The notes under the pieces were generated by a model. That model ran no database searches. It had not been told where the DNA came from and saw nothing but the letters and a program-made list of their open reading frames with translations. Position numbers and translations under genes: made by a program. This document shows, piece by piece, positions 23,223-31,705 of a DNA stretch of 53,688 bases (the first letter of the stretch is position 1; every line of letters starts with the position of its first letter). Source of the stretch: Patescibacteria group bacterium (GTDB taxonomy: Bacteria; Patescibacteriota; Minisyncoccia; Phycocordibacterales; JACZSL01). The DNA lies in assembly GCA_022574205.1 (NCBI GenBank), contig JACZSL010000004.1, positions 1-53,688 of the forward strand, in the 5' to 3' direction.

Positions 23223-23541
23223 ATTCATTTAATAACTCATCGATGCGCCTACGATTCTTTTCTCCTTCATCAATGGCAAAATCAAAGTAGGGTAGTCGCT
23301 TTAGTCTCGAGTTCTTTTTAACGTAACTCCTAAAATCCGAACGCTTTCTCTTTACAAAGTTAAGAGCATTTTGAGATGCATCTACTGGCATAACACTTAT
23401 TAATATTGTAGCTTTTTTGCCATCCATTGAGAGATCTACACCAGTTACTGTAATGAGGCTGGTGCGATTTGATTCTACACTCAGATATTGTGCAGCTAAC
23501 TGGCGCAGTATTTCCGAAGCTCTTCCACCTCTATCAGTCAT
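23215..23541 (-). CDS. rbfA: Ribosome-binding factor A
   Basis: The 108-residue protein has the KH-like RbfA pattern: RASEILRQLAAQYLSVESN, LITVTGVDLSMDGKKATILISVMP and LKRLPYFDFAIDEGEKNRRRIDELL. It helps mature the 3'/5' ends of 16S rRNA in the 30S subunit. It lies 6 bp after infB, the usual neighbour. Its last two codons and stop lie in the left arm of an inverted-repeat element, so insertion of that element may have reshaped the C-terminus. Confidence 0.93.
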   Translation of the reverse strand: MTDRGGRASEILRQLAAQYLSVESNRTSLITVTGVDLSMDGKKATILISVMPVDASQNALNFVKRKRSDFRSYVKKNSRLKRLPYFDFAIDEGEKNRRRIDELLNESR

Positions 23542-23547
23542 ATTATA

Positions 23548-25098
23548 TTACATTTTAACGTGGACAAACCCCACGAGTTCATCACCCTCTGAAACATCGA
23601 CAGATGATTGTATTTCAGCGCCAAACTCGTTGCCCTCCACGACAACTTTTGTAGCAGTTTTTTGTATTTGAAGACTTGTTACTTTTCCCATACCTATTAG
23701 AGACGCACTTCGCAGAATTTTTACTTGTTCACCAAGTTTTAACGAACCCTCTGTCACACTACCACCAATGATTGACTTATCCTTTGTTCGACTAAATTTC
23801 TTTAAGACTTTAACTTTTCCAGTAGTTTCCTCAACATCGATTTTTGGAGTACGTGACTTAATAGCCGCAAGAAGCCACTCTGCAAGCTCATAAATAATCG
23901 TAAATGTCTTAATTTCGATACCTAGGCGCTCTGCCATCTCCTTTGCACGAGCGTCAACGCTGACATTAAAGCCTACAACAATCGTGTTTTTGTTTCCCCC
24001 GGCAGTCTTAATGTCACCCTCGCTTATTGTACCGACACCACTCAATACAATTTTTACATCAACACGCTCGGTGTCAATCTTTTGAATCTCATGTTGTATT
24101 GCTTCAATTGTTCCGGAGACATCAGTCTTTATAATGACCGGAATTGTCACTTTTCCATCTTCAACATCTTCGTTGTCACCATGGCTACGTGGAGCTTTTT
24201 TCGAAATTTTATAAGCGAGAACGGCAGCCTCGGCTTCTTTCTTTGTGTCAAATGCGGCAAAAGTGGAGCCAGCACTTGGCACATCGCTAAACCCGATGAC
24301 GCGAGCCGGAGTTCCTAATTTGGCCTCCTTAATGCTTTTACCCTGGAAATCTTCCATAATCCGAACTGGTGCAATACATTCTCCAACAACAACACTCTGC
24401 CCACTTTTCAACGTACCATCTTTTATTACAAGTGTTGCTGAGATTCCTTTTCTAGGTTCAACGTGAGATTCAACAACAACACCCTCTGCATTTTTACTTG
24501 GGTCTCCTGTAAGTTCTTCAAGGTCGGTCGCAAGGAGTAAAAGGTCAAGGAGCTCCTTCACACCTTCACCAGTCTTTGCGGAAATAGTTGCATATGGTAC
24601 GCTACCGCCCATTCCTTCAAGATAGATTTCGTTTTCAACGAGACTACTCTTTGTTCGTTCAATGTCAGCGCCAGGTAGATCAATTTTATTTATTGCAACA
24701 ATATAAGGAAGGTTGGCATTTTCGATTGACTTTAGCGCTTCGATCGTTTGAGTTTTTACACCGTCCTCTGCAGACACGATAAGGATTGCGATGTCAGCGG
24801 CTTGTACCCCCCGCAAACGCATACCAGCAAACGCTTCATGTCCCGGAGTATCAAGAAATGTTATTTTACGCACCTTTCCATCTTCCCCAATATGTTCAAC
24901 TTCATATGAAGAAATGTGCTGAGTGATGCCGCCCACCTCACGCTCAACCACATTTGTCTTTCGGATATAATCAAGAAGTTTTGATTTACCGTGATCTATA
25001 TGACCCATCACAGCCACAACCGGCTGACGCACCACAAGAACCCCAGTACTCGCTGGTTTTGTATCTCGAATCGAATTGTTCGCGTGTGTTTTTGTCAT
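23548..25098 (-). CDS. infB: Translation initiation factor IF-2 (short form)
   Basis: The ATG at 25098 (MTKTHANNSIRD) is preferred over a TTG four codons earlier. The protein of about 516 residues lacks the long N-terminal region of E. coli IF-2 and begins almost directly with the GTPase. G1 is GHIDHGKSKLLDYIRK, where the usual GKT is GKS. G2 is GGITQHISSYEV, G3 is DTPGHEAF and G4 is NKIDL. Domains II, III and the C-terminal fMet-tRNA-binding domain follow, ending GDELVGFVHVKM. Short IF-2 is common in reduced genomes. rbfA follows in the same operon. Confidence 0.95.
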   Translation of the reverse strand: MTKTHANNSIRDTKPASTGVLVVRQPVVAVMGHIDHGKSKLLDYIRKTNVVEREVGGITQHISSYEVEHIGEDGKVRKITFLDTPGHEAFAGMRLRGVQAADIAILIVSAEDGVKTQTIEALKSIENANLPYIVAINKIDLPGADIERTKSSLVENEIYLEGMGGSVPYATISAKTGEGVKELLDLLLLATDLEELTGDPSKNAEGVVVESHVEPRKGISATLVIKDGTLKSGQSVVVGECIAPVRIMEDFQGKSIKEAKLGTPARVIGFSDVPSAGSTFAAFDTKKEAEAAVLAYKISKKAPRSHGDNEDVEDGKVTIPVIIKTDVSGTIEAIQHEIQKIDTERVDVKIVLSGVGTISEGDIKTAGGNKNTIVVGFNVSVDARAKEMAERLGIEIKTFTIIYELAEWLLAAIKSRTPKIDVEETTGKVKVLKKFSRTKDKSIIGGSVTEGSLKLGEQVKILRSASLIGMGKVTSLQIQKTATKVVVEGNEFGAEIQSSVDVSEGDELVGFVHVKM

Positions 25099-25258
25099 AA
25101 GAGTAAGCAAACGCTCGTAACAGAGCGGAGTGTGTCTTTTGATTATTGGTCATTTCACTATGTGTGTGAATTGGTTTGGATTATACATTGAAATCACATT
25201 TTTGCAAAAACATTTTTTGGTATAATATGAACATAATAACTTTAGCTATCCGTAGTGT

Positions 25259-26455
25259 ATGAATAAAAAAGATAGTCGCATCTACCTAGATTATGCTGCT
25301 TCTACACCTGTTGATGAGCAGGTGGTTTTAGCAATGAAGCCATATTGGAGTGAGAATTTTGGAAACCCTGGCTCTATCCACAAGGAGGGAGTACGTGCAA
25401 AGGCGGCAATTGACATATCCCGCAAGAGCATTGCTGCTACACTTTGCGCGAAAGAAGATGAAATTATTTTCACAGGGAATGGAACTGAAGCAAATAATCT
25501 GGCAATATATGGCGTCGCCAATTATCTTGTCCACCAAAAACGAGATTTGAGTAAAATGCATTTTATTACGAGCCAAATTGAACATCCATCAGTTCTAAAC
25601 TTGTTTCAAGATCTTGAAGCTCGTGGCGCTCATGTGACATATATAGAAGTGACACCGGAAGGTAGTGTACGCCCTACTGATGTTATGGACGTTCTCAAGG
25701 AAGACACCGTCCTTGTTTCAATAATGTTTGCAAACAATGAAATTGGCACTATAAACCAGATAGCAAACATAGCAAAGCTTATCAAAGCGTTTAGAAAACA
25801 AAATACTAACGCAGCTTATCCATATTTTCATACTGACGCAAGCCAAGCACTTATTTTTTCCCCGATTAATGTAGAAAAACTTGGTGTCGATCTCTTAACC
25901 ATAGACGCACAGAAAATCTACGGTCCAAAAGGGATTGGAGCTCTTTACAAAAAACGAAACACTAATATTGTTCAAGTTATTATTGGTGGAAACCAAGAGT
26001 TTGGACTTCGATCTGGAACAGAGAGTGTCCCGCTCATTGTTGGGTTCGCGAAAGCTCTAGAAATCGTTGAAAAAGACAGAGAGCGAGAGGTGGAAAGATT
26101 GAAGGGGCTGCGCGACCATTTTTTAAATCTTTTGGAGTCACTTAAATCAAAAATTGAAATAAACGGCGACTTAGAGAACAGAGCGTCAAACAATGTGAAT
26201 ATTTCAATTCCAGGTATTGAAAGCGAATACGCTGTTGTGCTTTTGGATAATATGGGAATTGCGTGTGGGTCACGGAGCTCATGTGTTAGTAACGATAGCA
26301 AAGAATCTTATGTAGTGGAGGCGCTTGGTAAAAGCAAGGAGATCGCATTGAGCTCATTAAGGTTTACGTTTGGTAAGGACACTTCAAAGGAGGACATAGA
26401 CTACACTTTCTCGTGTATAAAGAAAATCATCGCTAATTTTGACAAGAGCAAATAG
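25259..26455 (+). CDS. Cysteine desulfurase (NifS/IscS-like)
   Basis: The 398-residue PLP enzyme opens IYLDYAASTPVDEQV, with FTGNGTEANNLAIYG for PLP binding and FHTDASQA. IDAQKIYGPKGIGALY holds the PLP lysine; the usual SxHK is DAQK here, so the conserved His beside the Lys is Gln. The catalytic Cys lies in CGSRSSCVSND. It would supply sulfur for Fe-S clusters or tRNA thiolation. No iscU or other partner is nearby. It is divergent from infB with a 160-bp spacer. Confidence 0.93.
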   Translation: MNKKDSRIYLDYAASTPVDEQVVLAMKPYWSENFGNPGSIHKEGVRAKAAIDISRKSIAATLCAKEDEIIFTGNGTEANNLAIYGVANYLVHQKRDLSKMHFITSQIEHPSVLNLFQDLEARGAHVTYIEVTPEGSVRPTDVMDVLKEDTVLVSIMFANNEIGTINQIANIAKLIKAFRKQNTNAAYPYFHTDASQALIFSPINVEKLGVDLLTIDAQKIYGPKGIGALYKKRNTNIVQVIIGGNQEFGLRSGTESVPLIVGFAKALEIVEKDREREVERLKGLRDHFLNLLESLKSKIEINGDLENRASNNVNISIPGIESEYAVVLLDNMGIACGSRSSCVSNDSKESYVVEALGKSKEIALSSLRFTFGKDTSKEDIDYTFSCIKKIIANFDKSK

Positions 26456-26550
26456 TAGTGCTATTATTTTTACTCAAGCTTAAAACGATACCGATTTACG
26501 GCGCCTATACAGCTTGATCTACACTAATCTAAACAGTATTATATTGATAT

Positions 26551-26703
26551 ATGGATTCAGATGGTTATCACCTGTCTGCGTGCTCGCACATGCAGACCAA
26601 AGCTATAGCTACTATCATTGAAATCATGAACGTAAAGGTTGAATCATTATTTATAAGCAATAATACAAACCAGCTGTGCTTTGTAGCGATGGCAGGCGGG
26701 TAA
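26551..26703 (+). CDS. Possible leader ORF upstream of the HtrA-like gene
   Basis: A 50-codon frame from the ATG at 26551 (MDSDGYHLSACSH...) runs through the whole inverted-repeat element and ends with the TAA at 26701, 8 bp before the start of the next gene. An internal ATG at 26626 would give 24 residues, and that part (ending NQLCFVAMAGG) is also open in the second copy of this leader before the LOG gene. Only two of eight base differences between the two copies are silent, so there is no clear sign of selection on the peptide. Confidence 0.35.
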   Translation: MDSDGYHLSACSHMQTKAIATIIEIMNVKVESLFISNNTNQLCFVAMAGG

Positions 26704-26711
26704 CTATCGGG
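26557..26711 (+). promoter_or_regulatory. CCCG...CGGG-type inverted-repeat leader of the HtrA-like gene
   Basis: The degenerate left arm TCAGATGGTTATC (26557-26569) pairs with GGTAACTATCGGG (26699-26711) through Watson-Crick and G-U pairs. A CTGTCTGCGTG-type hairpin follows the left arm (26571-26598). A 116-base core (26599-26714) is 93% identical to 46108-46223. The flanks are ATGGAT and ATGGAG. The right flank is the start codon. Confidence 0.75.
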
Positions 26712-27596
26712 ATGGAGCTTGAAGAGCTGAATAAAACACAAATAGTCTTACTAACACTGCTAATTAGCTTTGTCACTAGCATTGCCACCGGTATTGTCAC
26801 GGTAACACTTCTCGACCAAGCTCCACAGGGTGTGACTCGAACAATTAACCGTGTCGTTGAACGCACGATTGAACGTGTTGTTCCTGCTGAAAACAGCGGC
26901 AAGGAGATCATAGAAAGGGAAATAACAATTGTTGTGAAAGAAGATGATCTCATCAGTGAATCTATCGAACAAAACAGTAGAAACATCGTACGGCTTCACC
27001 GAGTTATAAGAAACATCGGAGAGTTAGTATTTGATGATGATGGGTTCCTTTCACTTGGTACTTTCGTAGGGATTGGTATTGTCGCGACCGCCGAAGGTCT
27101 AATTTTTATTGACTCAGCGCTTATAGCGGATAACAAAGATATAATTGTTCGGTTATCGACTGGTGAGCGTCTACTTGGCATTGTTGTTGATAAAAGCGAG
27201 GAAAACTCATTTACCCTTGTACAAGTACCGCTCCCCGAGGATGGATCAATACACTTAAAACCCGCCACGTTTACTACGGATGGAAGCCTAAAGCTTGGGC
27301 AGACCATGATTTCACTTAGCGGTGAAGAGAGGACAAGTGTCTCCATCGGAATCATTTCTTCGCTCATAATAAGCGATGAGAACGAAGAGGGTGAGACGAA
27401 ACTCGACACCATTGTTACCAACATCACGACTCGTGTACTTGTGGGTAGTCCGCTGATTAATATTTTTGGAGAAGTTATAGGAGTAAAAATAACAGGAAAC
27501 GCAATAGGGTCATTTTCTCCTGTCTCCACGCTACGCGTGCAAATAAGCAAATACGAATCGTCGCTCATTCCACCTACGGAAGAAGAAATAGAGTAG
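26712..27596 (+). CDS. Membrane-anchored trypsin/HtrA-like protein lacking a catalytic triad
   Basis: The ATG at 26712 abuts the right arm of an inverted repeat and gives 294 residues. One membrane helix (about 9-32) is followed by an Arg/Glu-rich coiled region (TRTINRVVERTIERVV) and a chymotrypsin-like double barrel. The segments FVGIGIVATAEGLIFIDSALIA, VVDKSEENSFTLVQV and RVLVGSPLINIFGEVIGVK match the three catalytic blocks of HtrA proteases. However, the His of TNxHVV, the Asp and the GNSGGP serine loop are not conserved. It is probably a non-catalytic chaperone or scaffold outside the membrane. ClpB follows downstream. Confidence 0.7.
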   Translation: MELEELNKTQIVLLTLLISFVTSIATGIVTVTLLDQAPQGVTRTINRVVERTIERVVPAENSGKEIIEREITIVVKEDDLISESIEQNSRNIVRLHRVIRNIGELVFDDDGFLSLGTFVGIGIVATAEGLIFIDSALIADNKDIIVRLSTGERLLGIVVDKSEENSFTLVQVPLPEDGSIHLKPATFTTDGSLKLGQTMISLSGEERTSVSIGIISSLIISDENEEGETKLDTIVTNITTRVLVGSPLINIFGEVIGVKITGNAIGSFSPVSTLRVQISKYESSLIPPTEEEIE

Positions 27597-27642
27597 CGTG
27601 ATAGCGTACACACTATAAGTATTTTTTAGTAAAACAAAATTT

Positions 27643-30339
27643 ATGACACCATTCGGAAATTTTACAACAAAAGCAAAAGAAGCAGTTCGCAAAGCACACG
27701 AACTGGCTATTGAACGTGGACAAAACCATGTTAATCCAGTTCATTTGCTAGCCGCTCTAGTACTCCAAGATGAGAGTGCAGTATTTTCCATACTAGAACG
27801 ACTTGAAGTTGACACTGTTTTACTTACAGACTCGCTTCTTGAGGCAATTGAAGCCACAGACAGTTCTTCGGTATTATCGTCATCATACCAATTGTATTTG
27901 ACGCCAGAACTTGCACATATTTTTGAAACAAGCGGAAAAATCGCAACGAGCCTCAACAATTCATTTGTTTCAACCGAACATCTCTTCTTGGCTACATTTG
28001 ATCAGCCGGGACAAGCACGTGAGATTCTAAATCGTTTTAGACTAGATCGAGACCGCATCCTGCAGCTTTTGAAAGAACAGCAGGGAAGTCAGATTACTGA
28101 CGTCAGTCAACCCCAAAAATATCGTTTTATTTCGAAGTATACAAGAAGTCTTACGCAACTTTCCCGTGAAAATAAACTTGATCCAGTTATAGGCCGAGAT
28201 TTTGAAATTAGTCGCGTCATACAAATTTTAAGCCGCCGCACAAAGAACAATCCAATCCTCATCGGAGAAGCTGGGGTAGGAAAGACAGCAATTGCAGAGG
28301 GTTTAGCGCAGAAAATGGCGACTTCAGATGTCCCAGAGAGCCTTAAAGAAAAAGAGCTTGTATCACTAGATCTCGGGCTTTTAATAGCAGGAACAAAATA
28401 TCGCGGTGAATTTGAGGAACGCTTGAAAAATATTATGAAAGAGATCGAACGTTCCGAAGGGAAAATAATTCTATTTATCGATGAAATTCACACTATTGTT
28501 GGGGCAGGCGCGGCTGAAGGAGCAATGGATGCCTCAAATATGTTAAAGCCCGCGCTTTCAACGGGTGACCTTCGTGTCATTGGCGCCACAACACTTAAGG
28601 AGTATCAGAAGCACATTGAGAGAGATCCAGCACTCACACGACGTTTCCAACCAGTTCATGTTCTTGAACCGTCACTTGAAGATGCAATAGCAATTCTTCG
28701 CGGACTTAAAGAAAAGTATGAAATTTTCCATGGCGTGCACATAACGGACGACGCCAATATTGCGGCAGTTAATCTAAGCTCTCGCTACATAACCGATAGA
28801 TTTTTGCCGGACAAAGCAATTGACCTTATAGATGAATCAGCTTCAGCTCTTCGTATATCTTTAGAGAACAAGCCGCCAATACTTGAAGACGCACACAGGA
28901 AAATAGTACGCCTCGAAATAGAAAAACACGCACTTGCGAAAGACGCGGAAAATAAAGACAATAAAAGCGCTAGAGCTCGTATTAAAAAAATTGATAAAGA
29001 AATCGCCGATCTTCGAGAAAAAACCTCAGAGTTAGAACTAAAATGGAAAAATGAGAAAGATACTTTAGCTTCAATAAAAAAAATTAAAAAAGAACTTGAA
29101 ACACGGCGTATTGAGGCTGAGGCGGCTGAAGCTACTGCAGATCTTGTTAAGGCCGCGGAAATTCGGTATGCATCTATACCAAATCTTGAAAAGGAACTTA
29201 AGGTAAAAACAAGACGATTAAAGAAACTTCAGAGTTCGAGGCGGATTTTGAAAGAAGAGATCACTGAAGAAGATATTGCTGACATCGTATCACGTTGGAC
29301 CAGTATTCCCGTGACGCGCATGATTGAGGAGGAGGCAGAAAAACTTTCACGTATGGAAGAGGAACTCAGAAAACGACTTGTAGGTCAAGATGAATCGATA
29401 AAACTCGTCTCTGACGCTGTAAAACGCTCCAGAGTAGGTATTGCAGACCCAAATAGACCAATTGGCTCGTTCTTGTTTCTTGGTCCGTCTGGAGTGGGAA
29501 AGACCGAACTTACAAAAGCGCTTGCAGAATTTATGTTTGACGACGAGAAGGCACTAATCCGTGTCGATATGAGTGAATATATGGAAAAGCACGCCGTGTC
29601 AAAAATCATCGGTGCGCCTCCTGGATATGTTGGATACGAAGAGGGTGGAAGCCTTACCGAAACAATTCGTCACAGGCCGTATTCCGTTGTTCTTTTTGAT
29701 GAAATTGAAAAAGCACATCCCGAAGTCTTTAATATTCTTCTACAGGTCCTAGACAATGGGCATTTAACTGATGCTAAAGGAAGAGTTGTGAACTTCAAAA
29801 ACACTATCATAATTTTGACCTCAAACATCGGTTCAGAACACATTTCTAAAATGGAAAGGATGGGGTTTGCGACGGCCAACGAAGACAAACATAAGTACGA
29901 AATTGCCAAAGAAAAAGTACTCGATAGATTAAAAGAACGTTTCCGACCAGAATTCCTAAACCGACTCGACGAGACAATTATATTCAACATTCTTTCACCA
30001 AGTGCGATTAGGAAAATAGTTGATCTTCAAATTCAACAGGTGAAGGAGAGGCTTCTCGCAAAAGAGATTGAGCTGAACATTTCGCCAAAGGCACTAGAAC
30101 ATCTTGCCAAAATCGGGTACGAGCCTAAGTTTGGCGCTCGTCCATTAAAGCGGAGTATTCAAAATAAGATTCTCACTCCAGTTGCGTCGTTAATGATTTT
30201 AAATGGTATGATGGCTGGTGGAAAAGTGGATATTGATATCAAGGGAGGAGAGTTTATTTTTGATGTCAAAAAGAAAGCTGCTCGAAAAAAGACAAAAAAA
30301 GCGAAAGCTTCAAGGAAAAAAGAAAAGGTGTTAGCATAA
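27643..30339 (+). CDS. clpB: ClpB-type AAA+ disaggregase
   Basis: The 898-residue protein has the Clp N-domain repeats (about 5-150). A first AAA module follows with Walker A GEAGVGKTAIAEG, Walker B IILFIDEIHT and sensor IGATTLKEYQKHIERDPALTRRFQPV. A coiled-coil middle domain (about 405-540, ending ADLVKAAEIRYASIPNLEKEL) and a second AAA module (GPSGVGKTELTKA, VVLFDEIEKAHPEVFNILLQ) complete it. The long middle domain and RYASIPNLEKEL indicate ClpB rather than ClpC/ClpA. The last 23 residues are an unusual Lys-rich tail. It rescues aggregated proteins, usually with DnaK. Confidence 0.92.
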   Translation: MTPFGNFTTKAKEAVRKAHELAIERGQNHVNPVHLLAALVLQDESAVFSILERLEVDTVLLTDSLLEAIEATDSSSVLSSSYQLYLTPELAHIFETSGKIATSLNNSFVSTEHLFLATFDQPGQAREILNRFRLDRDRILQLLKEQQGSQITDVSQPQKYRFISKYTRSLTQLSRENKLDPVIGRDFEISRVIQILSRRTKNNPILIGEAGVGKTAIAEGLAQKMATSDVPESLKEKELVSLDLGLLIAGTKYRGEFEERLKNIMKEIERSEGKIILFIDEIHTIVGAGAAEGAMDASNMLKPALSTGDLRVIGATTLKEYQKHIERDPALTRRFQPVHVLEPSLEDAIAILRGLKEKYEIFHGVHITDDANIAAVNLSSRYITDRFLPDKAIDLIDESASALRISLENKPPILEDAHRKIVRLEIEKHALAKDAENKDNKSARARIKKIDKEIADLREKTSELELKWKNEKDTLASIKKIKKELETRRIEAEAAEATADLVKAAEIRYASIPNLEKELKVKTRRLKKLQSSRRILKEEITEEDIADIVSRWTSIPVTRMIEEEAEKLSRMEEELRKRLVGQDESIKLVSDAVKRSRVGIADPNRPIGSFLFLGPSGVGKTELTKALAEFMFDDEKALIRVDMSEYMEKHAVSKIIGAPPGYVGYEEGGSLTETIRHRPYSVVLFDEIEKAHPEVFNILLQVLDNGHLTDAKGRVVNFKNTIIILTSNIGSEHISKMERMGFATANEDKHKYEIAKEKVLDRLKERFRPEFLNRLDETIIFNILSPSAIRKIVDLQIQQVKERLLAKEIELNISPKALEHLAKIGYEPKFGARPLKRSIQNKILTPVASLMILNGMMAGGKVDIDIKGGEFIFDVKKKAARKKTKKAKASRKKEKVLA

Positions 30340-30431
30340 AGACTCGCTCGTTATTGCTTTTAAAAACCCAGACCCAAGCCCAACCGTTTCAAAAGCACTA
30401 ACTCGCTCGCTTACGGATAATATAAGTGAAA

Positions 30432-30516
30432 TGCGTCGGTACTCAAGCGGTCAACGAGGACGGACTGTAAATCCGTTGAACATGTTCTACGCAGGTTCGA
30501 ATCCTGCCCGGCGCAC
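30432..30516 (+). tRNA. tRNA-Tyr (GUA)
   Basis: The acceptor stem is TGCGTCG/CGGCGCA. The anticodon loop is CTGTAAA (anticodon GTA), the variable arm is long, as in bacterial tRNA-Tyr, and the T-arm is GCAGGTTCGAATCCTGC. CCA is not encoded. Confidence 0.93.
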
Positions 30517-30524
30517 AGCTTGGT

Positions 30525-30552
30525 CAAAAACAACCCGAATGGGTTGTTTTTG
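30525..30552 (+). terminator. Terminator after tRNA-Tyr
   Basis: CAAAAACAACCC and GGGTTGTTTTTG form a perfect 12-bp stem with a GAAT loop. Confidence 0.9.
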
Positions 30553-30565
30553 TTACCAGCTGTAG

Positions 30566-30768
30566 TGTTCGGCAGGATTCGAAAAGCTTTTGAGATAGAT
30601 TTGAGTCGAAGACGAAAATATATCCAAAAGGTGAGACGCGATTTTATGAGCGTCGCAAGGCTCATTGAGGGCTTTTATGAAGCGGCGAAATAAAAGACCC
30701 AATGAGTGGACAGCCTCTGTAAGAGGTACTGCTCCTGTAATGAGAGAAATTCTTACCCGACGCACATA
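30566..30768 (+). repeat. Structured element with tRNA-Tyr 3'-end copies
   Basis: It begins with an inverted T-arm copy (TTCGGCAGGATTCGAA, about 30568-30583) and ends with a diverged direct copy of the tRNA-Tyr 3' end (ATTCTTACCCGACGCACA, about 30749-30766). Inside are TTTTATGAGCGTCGC and TTTTATGAAGCGGCGAAATA, like the core strings of the elements after tRNA-Leu and tRNA-Cys. A reverse frame across it (30553-30765) is treated as spurious. Confidence 0.65.
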
Positions 30769-30771
30769 GAC

Positions 30772-30802
30772 AAAAAACTTTAGCTTTCCGCTAAAGTTTT
30801 TT
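30772..30802 (+). terminator. Terminator after the tRNA-Tyr-derived element
   Basis: AAAAAACTTTAGC and GCTAAAGTTTTTT pair perfectly around a small loop, suggesting that the element at 30566-30768 is transcribed and ended here. Confidence 0.88.
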
Positions 30803-30817
30803 GCTCTATATGCCTAT

Positions 30818-30910
30818 GCAGGATTCGAATACACTTAGCAAATTACTGCGATATATCGCAGTAATTTGATTTGGTGAAGGGTGACCGAATCCTACCCCCG
30901 TGGATAACTG
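30818..30910 (+). repeat. Second T-arm-bounded element with a 30-bp perfect palindrome
   Basis: GCAGGATTCGAAT (30818-30830) and CCGAATCCTACC (about 30895-30906) are inverted T-arm-like ends. Between them 30839-30868 is a perfect palindrome with half-site CAAATTACTGCGATA. The same CGATATATCG centre lies in a palindrome at about 6558-6580. The rest of the 30340-31152 gap is covered by other entries here. Confidence 0.6.
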
Positions 30911-30949
30911 TTCCAAAGAGCATTTCTTAGTTACAATAAGGATATGAAT

Positions 30950-31152
30950 CCCGTTAGAGATAGTTAATAGTTACGTATGATCTCAACGAACAAAATAAGT
31001 AAAATAAGTAAATGTACACCAAAGATAAAAAATAACTTACGGAAACGCCCCAATAGGCACAACACCCAGGTCGATGAAAAGATTTTTAGAAAATAATAAA
31101 CTTGGAGATGCTATTTTAACTTCGTTATTTGGCGTTTCCTATCTCTAACGGG
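30950..31152 (+). promoter_or_regulatory. Inverted-repeat leader of the pilin gene
   Basis: ATCCCGTTAGAGATAG (30948-30963) and CTATCTCTAACGGGAT (31139-31154) are perfect 16-base arms. The start codon ATG follows the right GGG directly. Flanking direct repeats ATGAAT occur at 30944-30949 and 31153-31158. The right arm holds TAA 4 bp before the start. Confidence 0.85.
31074..31148 (+). CDS. Possible 24-residue leader ORF before the pilin gene
   Basis: A frame from the ATG at 31074 (MKRFLENNKLGDAILTSLFG...) ends with the TAA inside the right arm at 31146, 4 bp before the pilin start. Bases before its ATG include a weak AGG. The spacing would allow termination-reinitiation coupling. No homologue is known to me. 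Confidence 0.4.
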   Translation: MKRFLENNKLGDAILTSLFGVSYL

Positions 31153-31602
31153 ATGAATATTTTTTCAACATATCGAAACTTTTTAAGCTTAGGCGGCATC
31201 CTTGCCACATTTGTTGTTCTCGTTATGTTTTTGATGCCATTTGTTGGACTTGCGCAAGATATTCCAGGCCTAGACACAACAATTGTTCCATCGTGCGAGC
31301 ACCCAGACACACCAGGATGTAATTTTTGTGATCTAGTACAACTAAGTCAAAATATAATCAATTTCTTAGTCGGTTTTGCAATCTTTGTCGCTGTGCTTCT
31401 TTTCGTATATGCCGGCTTCCTTTATCTTTCTGCTGGTGCTAACGAAGAGAATGTAAAAAGGGCACACAAGCTCTTTGGGTCAGTCTTTATTGGATTTATT
31501 CTCGTCCTTGCATCGTGGCTTATTATCGACACGATTATGAAAGCTTTTGTAGGCGACAATCCAAGCTTTGGTCCATGGAATAACCTTGGATGCGGCGGTT
31601 GA
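31153..31602 (+). CDS. VirB2/TrbC-like pilin or membrane protein
   Basis: The ATG at 31153 abuts the inverted repeat and gives 149 residues; an upstream in-frame extension to 31129 runs through the repeat arm and is rejected. The N-terminal hydrophobic segment ends like a signal peptide (FVGLAQDIPG). A Cys-rich linker (PSCEHPDTPGCNFCDL) follows, then two long membrane helices (IINFLVGFAIFVAVLLFVYAGFLYLSAG and LFGSVFIGFILVLASWLIIDTIM). This is the two-helix TrbC/VirB2 pattern common in CPR genomes. It may form a surface pilus or channel. No other type IV secretion gene is nearby. Confidence 0.78.
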   Translation: MNIFSTYRNFLSLGGILATFVVLVMFLMPFVGLAQDIPGLDTTIVPSCEHPDTPGCNFCDLVQLSQNIINFLVGFAIFVAVLLFVYAGFLYLSAGANEENVKRAHKLFGSVFIGFILVLASWLIIDTIMKAFVGDNPSFGPWNNLGCGG

Positions 31603-31643
31603 TTTTTCCCTTCGAATCGGGTAGGATAGCCACATCATGAAGT

Positions 31644-31705
31644 CCCGTTAGAAATTTCGGGAATTCATCGTGGGATTAAGCGTTATTATTTAATTTACTA
31701 ATGGG
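31644..31705 (+). promoter_or_regulatory. Short inverted-repeat leader of rplU
   Basis: TCCCGTTAGAAATT (31643-31656) pairs with AATTTACTAATGGGA (31692-31706) with one bulge and one G-U pair. The right arm contains TAA 4 bp before the rplU ATG. At 62 bp this is the smallest member. Left flank ATGAAGT resembles the ATGNNT flanks of other copies. Confidence 0.75.

Noticed and set aside
30553-30765. 70-codon frame on the minus strand
   Set aside because: It lies wholly in the tRNA-Tyr-derived structured element and has no protein-like features.
31129-31152. Upstream start for the pilin gene
   Set aside because: The extension runs through the repeat arm; the ATG at 31153 matches the rule seen in the other elements.
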